A DNA stretch of 64,000 nucleotides from Pocillopora verrucosa (Eukaryota; Cnidaria; Anthozoa; Scleractinia; Pocilloporidae): assembly GCF_036669915.1 (NCBI RefSeq), contig NC_089319.1:23392524-23456523 (forward strand). The letters are read 5' to 3'. The first letter of the stretch is position 1, and the number at the start of each line of letters is the position of its first letter. Both the position numbers and the translations under genes were made by a program. The notes under the pieces were generated by a model that was not told where the DNA came from, did not search any database, and saw only the letters and a list, made by a program, of their open reading frames with translations. Shown one piece after another: positions 27,401 through 37,548 of the stretch.

Positions 27401-29777
27401 AGTAACAATGCTATGACTTCTGGAAATCCAACGCAAATAAAGATACACATATCCTCTCAAAATGAGATTTTAAGGACATCTGTTTAAACAAAATAAAAAA
27501 TGTCCCACCAAAAAATAGCAGCATTTACATTTAATTTAATTCACCCATTCAACAGTAACTTTAAATCTAAAGAACTGATGATCCATTCCAAATGATTTCA
27601 GAAGATAACACAAACTTCTGTACATGAGAATTGATGTGATTAAATTCTAGAATGTACTAACAGGAACAGGCACATCATAATAAAAAATGAGTCCATTAAA
27701 ATAACTGGGATGACTCCTTCAGGTCTTAACCTTACACACTGACCTTGGAGGACAGGCTTGAACATGCAGCAAGATTTTATTTTAAAAGATAATAAAAAAT
27801 AAGATATAAACCAATTCAAAATGTATGGCATTTGATTCCAAGAACCATAACATTTGACATGAAACAAAGAATCGTGAGAAACTAGCTTTTTCATGAAATA
27901 CTGAAAAATCCAGAGTGATTTTCTGAGCAGTTGAAGGGGCGATACTGTTCATCTCTTTAAAAAAAACTACATTCACATGCTAAATTACCTTTCAAGACTT
28001 GAGTTGATTTCTCACTGGCTACTGGTTGCTCGTCCCAACCATTTTGTTTAAATGAAGAACCTGATGAATCACTAAGCGGTGATGTACTCTGGTGACTATG
28101 GTTGCTTCCAGTGCTGGGTGGTCTGGGTGGAGGAGACTTGATTGCAATTTTACTACCAATATCCTGGAAGTGCCGTAGAGGGAGGGTGTTACCATTTCGA
28201 ACAGAGCGCGGGGGTGACAAGCGTGAGATATTCGACAAGTTACTGACATTTGGGCTCCTCTGTGCAAAAGAAAAGCTATTTGTAGAAATTCCAGTTCCTG
28301 GTTTTACTGTAAGGCTACGTGTTGCAGATGGTAATGACAAGCGAGATACGCCATTTGCTGACACCACACCAACTTTGGTATTCATATTGATGCCTGCACC
28401 AGATGGATGAACTATGGCAGCCTGAAGGGAGGGGTACTTCGTAGAATAGGTCTGGCTTCCAGGAGGTCCTAAACGCTTATTGACAGCTGAAAGAGCTTCA
28501 ATAGGATTGGGTCTTGAAGAACTATTTGAACTGACTGGACGATTTGACATAGCTGTTGATACAGTGCTGTTTGGCAGACCAGTGAAACTACTAGCATTGG
28601 ACAATCCACGAAATGAATTGGTATTAGTTCTGTCAGCTGGAGTCATAACACTTCCAAGTTTACCAATCACAGCACAGAGCTTTTCTGTTTCAACAGAGAA
28701 CTTCAAATCACTATGAGCTACTGGAAGAACATTGTACTTCAAGCTTAACAGATTTTGGATTCTTGAACTTAGCTGTCTTTTGCTATACAACAATCCCATG
28801 TCGCTACCATTCTTTAATACATGTCTGGTGAAGCCATAATTGTGTTGAAGGATCTTCTGCATTAGGCGGAGGTCTTTATTCTGCTTGGACAAAAGTTTGT
28901 GTTTAAAAAGTACAAGTGCTTTTAATTCTTGCAACAGAACGTTCTCTCTTTGTCTGACAGCTTTCACAAGCATCTCCGACGACTTTTTTATTTCAGATAC
29001 AATGGTTTCCTCACGTTCTTGTAAACCTTTCGCCGCTTTTTCAACTTCGCGAATTGAGTCAGTCAAAGGCTGTGCTTGTTCGTACAGTCTATTTAATTGT
29101 CCCCTAAGGTTATCCCTGTAGTTCACTGCTGCCTCTTTTATAAACTGGTATTTATGATCTTTATGTTCAAGAAGTTGACAATCCCTGCAAGTCAATTTTT
29201 CGCAGTTGGCACAGAAGAGTTTAAGGGCTTCTTGAGGGTGAGTGCTACAAAAAATCGGTTTCACGTCCGAGGACTCGGAGTTTTCCAAATACTCGGCCTC
29301 TGATTGAATTTTATGATCCTTCGTTACTCTCACTCGCTGATGAGCAGAAACACAAGCATCACAGAGCCAATCGCTACAGTTCAAACAAAAAGACGAAGCC
29401 GGACTGTTGTCTTCGCATGAGGTGCAGAAACGGTTTATGTTTTCTTGATTTCTTTGCAGTTTTCCCATGTTCTCTAAGACAAACTGGTTATCCAGGAAGC
29501 CTAGTACTCCTTTCGGGGGAACCAAAAACTCTTGACCACAATTTGGACATTTCAGCCTTGGGATCGAATTCGAAGATGTACTGGCTGAGGTCGAAGGGGC
29601 TTTTTCTCGTTGTTGTTCGGCAAAACGTTCCTCCAAGCAATTTAAACAAAAAGAGTGAAGGCAAGGCAAAAGCTTCGGGCTTGTGTCCACCGGCGGCTTT
29701 TTACAAAGCCCACACAGCATAAAGACGGACTCTTCTTCTTGATCATCGGCGTTACCAGTAGCACTTCCTTCGCTCAT
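21466..29777 (-). CDS. TIF1 family TRIM protein, TRIM24/TRIM33-like (8 exons, about 912 aa)
   Basis: Nuclear chromatin reader and probable E3 ligase. Exons: 27989-29777, 24432-24703, 24120-24286, 23699-23757, 23391-23461, 22742-22816, 22101-22253, 21466-21618; phases match and the sum is 913 codons. The large first exon carries a RING finger (residues about 22-86, CGLC to CPNC), B-box 1 (about 115-160), B-box 2 (about 175-215) and a coiled coil to about 320, then a Ser/Pro-rich linker. Later exons give a PHD finger ([14 protein letters not shown] from about residue 709, ending WSCGLC) and a bromodomain ([15 protein letters not shown], acidic-aromatic end with the FDNCAIFNE stretch carrying the acetyl-lysine Asn). 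The PHD finger is split between two exons. Domain order is diagnostic of TIF1; the C-terminal tail is shorter than in vertebrate TRIM33. Vertebrate members repress or tune nuclear receptor and SMAD transcription; the partner here is unknown. Confidence 0.92.
26038..26095 (-). mobile_element. tRNA-derived SINE-like fragment in TIF1 intron 1
   Basis: On the minus strand an A-box-like stretch (TAGTCCAGTGTTAAAGCATT, about 26092-26073) is followed at tRNA spacing by a B-box-like GGTTTGAGTCTCA (26053-26041). The boxes are imperfect and no full cloverleaf is evident, so this fits a SINE head and not a functional tRNA. The rest of this 3.3-kb intron (24704-27988) holds no exon that I can support. Confidence 0.5.
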
Positions 29778-29853
29778 TTTGATACCAAAGGAATCGCCTT
29801 AATTGTCGCGCAAATGGCCCACCAACTATCACCAAATCGTCCGTGCCCTACTC

Positions 29854-29864
29854 AAAATGGCGGG
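29854..29864 (+). promoter_or_regulatory. YY1-like ATGGCGG motif near the TIF1 start
   Basis: AAAATGGCGGG lies 77 bp upstream of the TIF1 start codon. ATGGCGGC-type sites bound by YY1 sit near transcription starts of many animal housekeeping genes. A second one (AATATGGCGGCC, 57805-57816) lies among the alternative ORP first exons. Motif match only. Confidence 0.3.
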
Positions 29865-32800
29865 ATAATGAACATGGCTTCCGCGCTTCCATTGACAAGA
29901 AATCACCCTGTGACGTCACCGGAGTAGCATTTCGCATTTATGAATATTTCAAAACAAGTTTAATTCCTTTGTTGTTAGCTCAGATTCGCTCGTTTCGATT
30001 TGAGTTTGTATCTTGACTAAATAAAACTTACCAGGTACTTTCCCTGAGCGCCGAACAACAGTTTTTGAGAGTTAAAAAAGATACGACTAAGGACAATTTG
30101 GCATAGGTCTAGACGGGGCACGAACTCGAAAATACACGCGAAACAAGCAAAGACAGACACTAACACAATGCAAATCTAATTGATCATGCATTCCACCGAC
30201 ACTTCCGACAAGTTATTGTCAAGTCCAATCGAGTGGATGACTGGAGGGTCAAAACCTTACTTGGTAAACAAAAAATACAGAACTTGTTTCCGCCTATTAC
30301 GGCAGGACACCCCACACCACCGTTCCTCACGCACATATATACACACCCCCACCAGGAAAAGAGTTAATATCTTTTGTTTATTTTCTAATGCAATCTTTGA
30401 ACGTCCGCTTATTGTTCAAACACAACTGCAACAACACAGAAATTTGGGGATGTATGTTTTGATCGTCAGCCCTTGCAAGCTCTTTTCCAATCCAGCCGTT
30501 TCTCCTAAATTTGGCACCTACATATTGAATTTCAGCATAGTGGTTCAGAACGGATCAGGAAAGATCGTATCCTCCCTGTCTGGATTTTTTAATTCAATTT
30601 TATCTCTTTCCATCTGATTATTTCTTAACTTGGAATTACGGCCAAACCTGTATAGTAAATCTTCCCTCCTCTCTATCAACATCATCAGGTTTTCCTTCAA
30701 GCCACAGTTTTTAAAACGAAAGCAACGGGAGGTGTCAAATTACATTTAAAACTTGTCACCAACTTTGCGAAGACAACGCTCTTTACAAAAATTGCTCGCA
30801 AGAGAAAGAAAAATTGAAGTTTTTCTCAACAAGCAGTGTCCGCGATTACAATTCCTTTCCATTGCCAAGCTCTTAACATACTCAAGAAAAGTTTTCTTGA
30901 CCCCTGCTTCCCTTGTTTGAGTCTGCCTCTGCATATATATTCCTACTGCGATATAATTGGGTTATCAGACGCGATATCCATATGCAGACTAGGTATCCAC
31001 ATAGGTGGAGGAAATGTTTAATTCATATCTGCCTTTTGAGCTGGTATGCGCAGAAAAAGAACTTCTCAAAATTTGGGAAAGGTCACTGTCACTGGTAAAT
31101 AAAACTTGTTTTTGTTTTTAGAACCTTTGCGAGAGTCTCAGCCTGCAAAACGTGTGAAGTTGTTTTGTGCTGTGAAGAACTGATCCCCTCTAACTGACTG
31201 TGCGAGGGCTCAGTTGCAATCTTTGGCAAACTTTCTCATATTATAATGATGGATAGTGATGTCGAAAGTGTTAAGGTTTTGCGAGGTAATAGAACTAGTG
31301 CACTCATGCACGCCTGGTTCACGAGAATGGTGCACAGGCAGGGGACGAATGTTAAGGCCGGCCTTCAATTGTAATGGCTGGAAAAGCACAAGCAAGCCTG
31401 ACGATGAATTGATTTCCACGGTCCCCTGGCTCCTGTTTTTCGGAAAATAACCGGCTTAGCGTTAACTTGAAAATGTCTTTCTTGAATTCATCCCCTCTCC
31501 CTATGAAAGGGGATGGAAGCAGTGGTGTTAGTGAATCAGAGGTTGAACAAGCTTCGTACTCAGACAAATTGACTGGGAAAGGCCGAACTTTTTGAAGGCC
31601 CTACCGAACAGTGATACAAAATTACCTCTTGCAGCTAAAAAACGTCCATCATTTCGCTCTGACAAAGGGCTAAGGCTCCAAACGTCGGCATAAGAAACTT
31701 TCTACGGTGGCCAATTTACATTATCAACTCCGTTGATAAAACTAAATTACATCATAGGAGACTTTTGCCAACGTAAAACTTCCAGGTCTCGTTTCATTGT
31801 TTCCTTGAAAAAAAAACAACAATATAACAAAAAAGAAAAAGGGAAAAACAACAACAACAAAAGTAGCAACGAGAACTTTGTTCTGAGGATAAATTTACTA
31901 CACTAAATGACGTAAGCTTTGTCAATCATATCGCTTCGCATGATTTGGCTTAAAGCAGGTTTTAACTTAAGCTCGCTCTCTTCGATTGGTTAAAATTAAA
32001 AACAATATGAAAAAATTTCTGGACACTGACAGGGTGATTAAAGTTCCAGGCAGTCTGTTTTAGAGGACTGAACCCGAGGCAGTATAAAAAAATTGAACGC
32101 GCGCAGGAAATGCATCCTCAGGACGCCGTCAAGTGAAAAGAAAGCGAAAGAAGGGAGCCGTCCATGTATGAAGCAAATTGGCACATGCTTATAATAATCA
32201 TACGGAAATAATTCAAAGGGTTAATAAACTGATATACTGATATAGGTATTAACATTGGTTCTCTACTTGTATTTTCCATTTTCCTTACATGTGGTAAAAG
32301 TATTTGGAAGCAAGACTTCCGCGAAGTAAGGAGCTTTAAAAAATAACGATAACAGAAGAAAAGAAAAAAAGGTAAATTTAAGTGTTTTTTTCATTCATTT
32401 TGAAGCAGCGCATGTGTATGATAGACTAAATAACCTTGCGTGACTCCGTCACTTCGAGTCACTTTTTTCTGGGAATTAACTCGATCTAAACGACTCGCTA
32501 GACCTCAGTGCCTTGATTCTGGATATTAGGATTTGATCTCTTGAAGAGCAATGAAATTCTGCTGACTATTTACACGTAAATTTATTTACTGCGGTTCCCA
32601 GCGGGTTACATCGGTCGGAAATCTTGTGTACAGAAAACAATTACATTTCAAAATGTATTTTTATTCGCTCGTTTTGTGTTTTGATCGATTTCATTCGGTT
32701 TACAAGGCTGCTTTGTCGAGAATCAATTGGATGTATTTCAAGACCAAAGATCTTTTATTTACATCTTTAATGCCACCTGTCTTTTTCAGTCGACTTCTTT

Positions 32801-34225
32801 TATCTCTGCTCTCTAACACAATCTCATTTAAATCAAATTTACTTCACTTTGGGAGACACTGATCGACTGTCTCTAACTCTGATCAATCTCTCTACCTCTC
32901 TCTCTGATTATCCCTGACTTATACTAATTCTACAGAAAACGCTTTTATATTCATTAGCAGAAGGCATGTGTGGGCATGCTGCCCAACTGACCTTGGAAGA
33001 TTAAACATCTGTTGTCAGAACACAAACCCAGACATTTTTGAACAACAATCTGCCTAATGCTTCCGATCAATCGAATGAATCTTTGACTGTGTAAGCCTAA
33101 ACAAAAGCTTTAGTGTGGGCCCAAGGCAAGGTCAGAAGACGTCCTCTTATGGAATTTGAACAACACAGTCATAACTTGGAGACTCATCGCGATAACTTCG
33201 GACCTGGCCGATTCAAATAGTAACTAAATGCTAAATATAAGCAAATGAATAAAATCGTAATTAACCATTTCAATACCTCATAACAATTCCATGCGAAACC
33301 GAACTCAAAAGTGATTTTCATTCTTAACTCAAACGCGGAAGAAGATATCAAATTCTCCGAGTTAATGATTTTGTTATGATGCCTTTTAATAACATATTTG
33401 CACACTTATCTTGAAGAAGAGCTTGTGACCCTAGGCGTTTGTTTAGAAGAGAGCATTCTCCTGCCCTGTCAGAGTTGAAATGCTTATTTTTTTCATCAGT
33501 AAAGCTGACCCAAAGCATCGCGAAAGAAGAAATCCAATAACTAGGTAGAGTGGTGGTGTGAAGAATCATGGGAACACTTGTGGCCCTCAGTAACGGCGTA
33601 TCTCAACTTGATGTGGGGGAGAGGGAGGGGAAGAACACTTGCTCCAAGCGCTCCAACCCCGTCTTTTGAAGCAACAAGTTATCCGGGCGTTCAAGCTTCG
33701 CTCCGATCATAAGAACCATATTTATTTCTTCTTTTTTTGCTGATAGCTAAAAAAAGCAGACGAAGACAAAATAAAAACTTACTAAATAGCTGTGACTGGC
33801 AAAGCAAACGTATTGAATTTACAAGCTATGAAGACTATGAAGCGAGAAAAATTGAGTGAGTTATCTTAACAAGGTACTTTCGTCAATTTCCCATGAATAA
33901 CAATGGTTTGATCATGATTTGATTATCATCAACCCTCTTCCTCTTCTCTGGAATTTCCGGGAAACTTCAACCGAGTTTGTGATCAACATCGGTGCCTGTT
34001 TACCTAACTATGCAGTTTAAGCTACTTTAAGTCGGTTGACTTTGAGTGTAAACAGCTATTGTTGTCATGAACTAGCGGTCAGAATTATATAATTCTCTTT
34101 AACGCATTCTTTTTTTTTTCTCCAATTGTTCTTTTAATTGTTATAGACATTTTTCACTCTCTTCTCGGATTTTTTTTTTCTTAATCGAAAATACAGTTCT
34201 TAAGGAATTTCAAAATCAAAAGTCC
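29865..34225. other. Intergenic upstream of TIF1
   Basis: About 4.4 kb without a supportable gene. A 145-codon open frame at 30180-30617 has low-complexity composition, no domain and no splice context, and I treat it as chance. A Penelope-like tail remnant lies at 31654-31750. The remainder is AT-rich with A/T homopolymer runs. Confidence 0.45.
31654..31750 (+). repeat. Penelope-like element 3' tail remnant
   Basis: Aligns over its length with the 3' end of the Penelope-like copy at 41926-43136 read on the minus strand: CGCTCTGACAAAGGGCTAAG, AAACGTC, then CTACGGTGGCCAATTTAC and ACTAAATTAC. Two hammerhead core positions are changed (CTGACAA for CTGACGA, CAAA for GAAA), so any ribozyme would be dead. 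No reverse transcriptase or endonuclease sequence is attached. Confidence 0.65.
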
Positions 34226-34522
34226 CTAGGGACGAGGTTTGACTAAAGGCACCTTTGTGTGAACAGAACGCTGGCAGGCTAAGAAAACAAAGGTGTTAAA
34301 ATAATTAGCGACTCTTAAATCCTTATGAAAACCGCCATCGATGAATTTCGTGAAGTCTTTCAACCCTTTGGTGATAAAGTCCTCTGATCTAACTGTGTCA
34401 TACTCGTCAGCTGTTTTGTTCGCGTGACCTCGCAAAACAGGCACAAACCAAAATAACGGGTGAGTTTGAACACAGACTGATGATTGAAAGTAAGATTGAG
34501 CCTTTTTCGTAGTGAAACTCAT
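34226..34522 (-). CDS. Uncharacterised 98-codon ORF, divergent from FAIM-like gene A
   Basis: A single open frame from ATG to TAG, starting 168 bp from the ATG of the plus-strand gene at 34691. The predicted protein has a hydrophobic stretch (HPLFWFVPVL, about residues 22-31), an acidic-basic middle and a second hydrophobic stretch (YFNTFVFLACQ). Codon use looks reasonable and the composition is protein-like, but I recognise no family. It may be a small gene, one exon of a larger one, or chance. Confidence 0.3.
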   Translation of the reverse strand: MSFTTKKAQSYFQSSVCVQTHPLFWFVPVLRGHANKTADEYDTVRSEDFITKGLKDFTKFIDGGFHKDLRVANYFNTFVFLACQRSVHTKVPLVKPRP

Positions 34523-34690
34523 AACTGTTGGCTGCCTACAAACAAAAACATAGCATACTGCGGCTAACTGGGGTATATTTAATGTGATTGGTAGTTTTCG
34601 TGTGTCAATGACGTTATGAATATTAATAGTAATTTTGTTTCAATTCCCGCGACCTAAGGCGCAAATTGGGTCATCAACCAGCTACGAGTA

Positions 34691-35251
34691 ATGAAGGCTT
34701 GTTTGAGGAAAACTTCAAAACGCTGGGAAAAGACTTTCAACTTCAGCTCGGGAAGTAAACACTATTCTGTCGAACTAGTTCGTATAAAGCGTTTTTGTGG
34801 CGAAGAATTTCGTATATTTACAAATGGACTACAGATTACTCGTGCAACATTTAAGCGTCTCAATGGCTTAGCTGTGTGCAATAGGAGCGAACAATTCGCT
34901 TGGGAGTTTGATGGCCGTTCTTTTCTGTTGATGATTGTACCTGGAACATGGTCGATGACAGAGTATCATTTGCTGATCGACGGTTTTCAGATAGACTTGA
35001 ATCTCACTCCATCAGATCTGTGGAGAAGACGAGGGTGGATTCTTGTTTATTTTGGGCTCATCGAGGTGTTGATTGGAGTTTCATTGGAATCGTTACGATA
35101 CTTTGAGGACACTGTGCCTTCTCCGTATGTTGTTGTATGGGAGCTACTAGGCCGCGTTTTATTAATATTTGGCTTGTTAAAGATTGTGGAGGGTTTAACC
35201 TCACATGTGGTGAGACATTCTAATCGTTATGGGCCAGTTTACACAGTGTAG
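34691..35251 (+). CDS. Intronless membrane protein with FAIM-like beta domain, copy A (186 aa)
   Basis: Function unknown. Residues about 20-108 look like one beta-rich repeat of the FAIM1 type: HYSVELVR, FRIFTNGLQI, FAWEFDGRSFLLMI and EYHLLIDGFQI alternate hydrophobic strands with N/D-G turns. This is followed by DLWRRRG and two hydrophobic segments (about 115-135 and 146-167) and a short C-terminal tail ending YTV. No signal peptide is visible, so the domain is probably cytosolic with a two-helix C-terminal anchor. The ATG is in the stretch AGTAATGAAG and the frame is open to a single stop. It is homologous to copy B 1.7 kb downstream. The FAIM link rests on strand-turn pattern only. An intronless gene in an intron-rich neighbourhood suggests origin by retroposition or an intron-poor lineage-specific family. 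Confidence 0.7.
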   Translation: MKACLRKTSKRWEKTFNFSSGSKHYSVELVRIKRFCGEEFRIFTNGLQITRATFKRLNGLAVCNRSEQFAWEFDGRSFLLMIVPGTWSMTEYHLLIDGFQIDLNLTPSDLWRRRGWILVYFGLIEVLIGVSLESLRYFEDTVPSPYVVVWELLGRVLLIFGLLKIVEGLTSHVVRHSNRYGPVYTV

Positions 35252-36978
35252 GAAAACTTCAAACCACATATTACTAATTCAGCACATTTTCATCCAGGCA
35301 AAACGAAGTTAAAAATATCCAGCACTACAAACTATGAATCCGATCAAACTCTAAAGCATTGTGAAATTATTCATAATATCATGTTGACTCTAATATGTAT
35401 TAAAATATGTTCTCTGTTGTTTTCGTTTTGAGTTTTGTTTACAACAATACAGCGTCATTTGGGAGTGAGATTTATCACGAACGGAGTATGAAAAGAAATT
35501 GCACAAAACTTATCGAGAAAATACAGACGATTGTTTCGTGACTGCTTCCGTAACTTAACGTCAATGTTTAAAATCGTTCGATCTGGGCTTAAAAATCGTT
35601 TGATCTGAGCATAGCAACAAAGTAAATGACAATCAATACAGCGTTTACGTTGTTTTTAAATCAAGATGATTGAAACATTATATAACCAATACTGATGTGA
35701 AGTACGCGTGAAACGAAAAGAAAGCAAATACTTTTTCAAATTCAATAGCACTTCAAAACATCTGGGCACATGTCCCTTAAGAATTTTCTTACGAAGTATT
35801 CGTTTGTTGTTGTTAGAAACCTAGCCCTCATTACTTCTTTTATCAGCAAATCCTTACCCCGCTTTATCACCTGCTTTTGTAATGCTTCATCTCCTAAGAG
35901 AGAAACACAATAAACTAATTCTTATTTTTCCAACCTATAGGAGGTCATCGCTAAATAATATCGTCAGAATATTGCTTTTTGCCACACTTCAACCACACCA
36001 AATAAATTATTAAGCTTCACACTGCTGTCTTCAAGGTAACCATTTCATTTCCATAACACTAATCTTTGCAGGTGTACATTGTTTTGCCCGCGCGCATAAA
36101 GTGTTCCTGTCGAAATATCATTTTCAGACTTGGCACCTTGTATTCTTTGGAATGGTTCTCGTTATTGGAAAAGCAATCAAAACAAAAGGTTTATGGTGTT
36201 CAGCGAATCTTTGTTCGATTAAATCGATCAAAATCAACAACAGCTGAAGTAAAAAAATTGGAATATGGAAAGGTATCGAAGATTGTTTTCTTCATTTATA
36301 AACTGTATGCATAATGAAGTAAGGGACCGTGCGGAAACCTTACCAAAATGTTATTTAAAATGTATGTTTTTCTGTGATTTTTACTTAATGATTATCTTTT
36401 TTGATAGAATTATGCAAAATTTGTACATGGAATATAGCTAGTAATCGATCATTCAGTTATGAAAATAAAAAGAGAAAAGTCTTGGAACGCTTTGCATCTG
36501 TTAAAAAGAATCAAGCATCACGCACTCACACAAGTTGTGGGGAAGAATATTCAAGCAACTAAATTCTGGAAGCTACGTTCGGGTATGAGTATCTCATATT
36601 GATTTATAGTCGAGTCGGGGCTTATAGAGGGTTGCTTGCACTTTTTGCTGTTAAATGTTTATAATGTAGCTTCTATTTTGGCCAATCAACAGGAAGAAGT
36701 CAAACAGTTTGTCACGCCATAGAAAGTATCTTACAAATACGTGTGTCACACTTCAATTCTCTTGTCAGCTGGGTGATCGATCTCCATTACACTTTTGGGT
36801 TGCGGATAATTTTTCGCAATTACGACTTAAAATTCCATTGGTTAAGCGAAAACCCACAGATAAAAGCACAGTGACTAAGCAGAGGGTCTTTTAAGACCTT
36901 TTAATCCGAAATTAATCGCAAAGTTCTGAGCGAAGGTTGAAGCACATACTCTATTGTTGTTGTCGAAGAACGCCAGAG
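35252..36978. other. Spacer between the FAIM-like paralogues
   Basis: Contains no supportable exon. A short open frame at 36066-36314 is not related to the flanking genes. The spacer is presumed to hold the 3' UTR of copy A and the promoter of copy B. Confidence 0.5.
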
Positions 36979-37548
36979 ATGCCTTGTTGTAAAACCACTT
37001 GTACATGGGCCCAGAACCTCAAGGTTGGTCCTGAATATCGACAGTATACAGTACAGCTGGTTCGTGAAATTGGTTGCGTTTGTGAAGGGTACCGTATCTA
37101 CGTTAATGGACATGAACTGGAGCATCATGGATTGACTTACAATCCATGTAGCCCTCTTTGCTTTGGTGGCGGACAGTACGAGTGGGAACAAGATGGTCAT
37201 TCATTCATTCTCGTTTTCAATTCGTTGTCGTGGACGAACTACTTTGGAGGTTTTCGCCTATTCATAGATGGCACAGATGTGAATACTGGGCGTGAATTTT
37301 CGTCGTTTTGGCGGCGCCGTGGGTTGCAAGTTATGTTCGCTGGCCTAGTGTTGCTGTTCTTGGGTACAACTTTATCATTGATATTTCATTATGCACTTTC
37401 TAGGCGAACGCATTTAATTGCTGTCGGCTATGCTTTCTTTATTACTGGTGTGGTTTATATTTTGCTCGGGCTCATTCCAGTCTTACGATTCCGAAAACCA
37501 CGGTATGACAGGGCTGCCGCAGTGGAGTATACAGCTAACACAGTGTGA
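36979..37548 (+). CDS. Intronless membrane protein with FAIM-like beta domain, copy B (189 aa)
   Basis: Paralogue of the gene at 34691, in the same orientation. I start it at the ATG at 36979 (MPCCKTTCTW), because the frame upstream lacks an ATG. Shared features in order: YTVQLVR, YRIYVNGHEL, YEWEQDGHSFILVF, FRLFIDGTDV, SSFWRRRG, then two membrane segments (VMFAGLVLLFLGTTLSLIF and LIAVGYAFFITGVVYILLG) and a C-terminal tail ending NTV. The N-terminus is Cys-rich (CC, C, then C-x-C near GCVCEG), which could allow palmitoylation or metal binding. The WRRRG block before the first helix is the best conserved shared motif and would place positive charge on the cytosolic face. Function is unknown; a cell-death role by analogy with FAIM would be speculation. 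Confidence 0.72.
   Translation: MPCCKTTCTWAQNLKVGPEYRQYTVQLVREIGCVCEGYRIYVNGHELEHHGLTYNPCSPLCFGGGQYEWEQDGHSFILVFNSLSWTNYFGGFRLFIDGTDVNTGREFSSFWRRRGLQVMFAGLVLLFLGTTLSLIFHYALSRRTHLIAVGYAFFITGVVYILLGLIPVLRFRKPRYDRAAAVEYTANTV

Noticed and set aside
28102-28410. Open frames on the plus strand across the TIF1 first exon (also 28480-29303, 29417-29722)
   Set aside because: They lie antisense to the conserved RING/B-box/coiled-coil exon and have no homology; they are shadows of the real frame.
30180-30617. 145-codon open frame upstream of TIF1
   Set aside because: No domain, no signal or membrane pattern and no splice context; composition looks like translated AT-rich non-coding DNA.
35231-35251. 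PDZ-binding C-termini on the FAIM-like proteins (both end in TV)
   Set aside because: The position two before the end is Tyr or Asn and not Ser/Thr, so the common class I motif is absent; two shared residues are too little.
36937-36978. N-terminal extension of FAIM-like copy B
   Set aside because: The extended frame begins at TTG; the first in-frame ATG is at 36979 and gives a length and start comparable to copy A.
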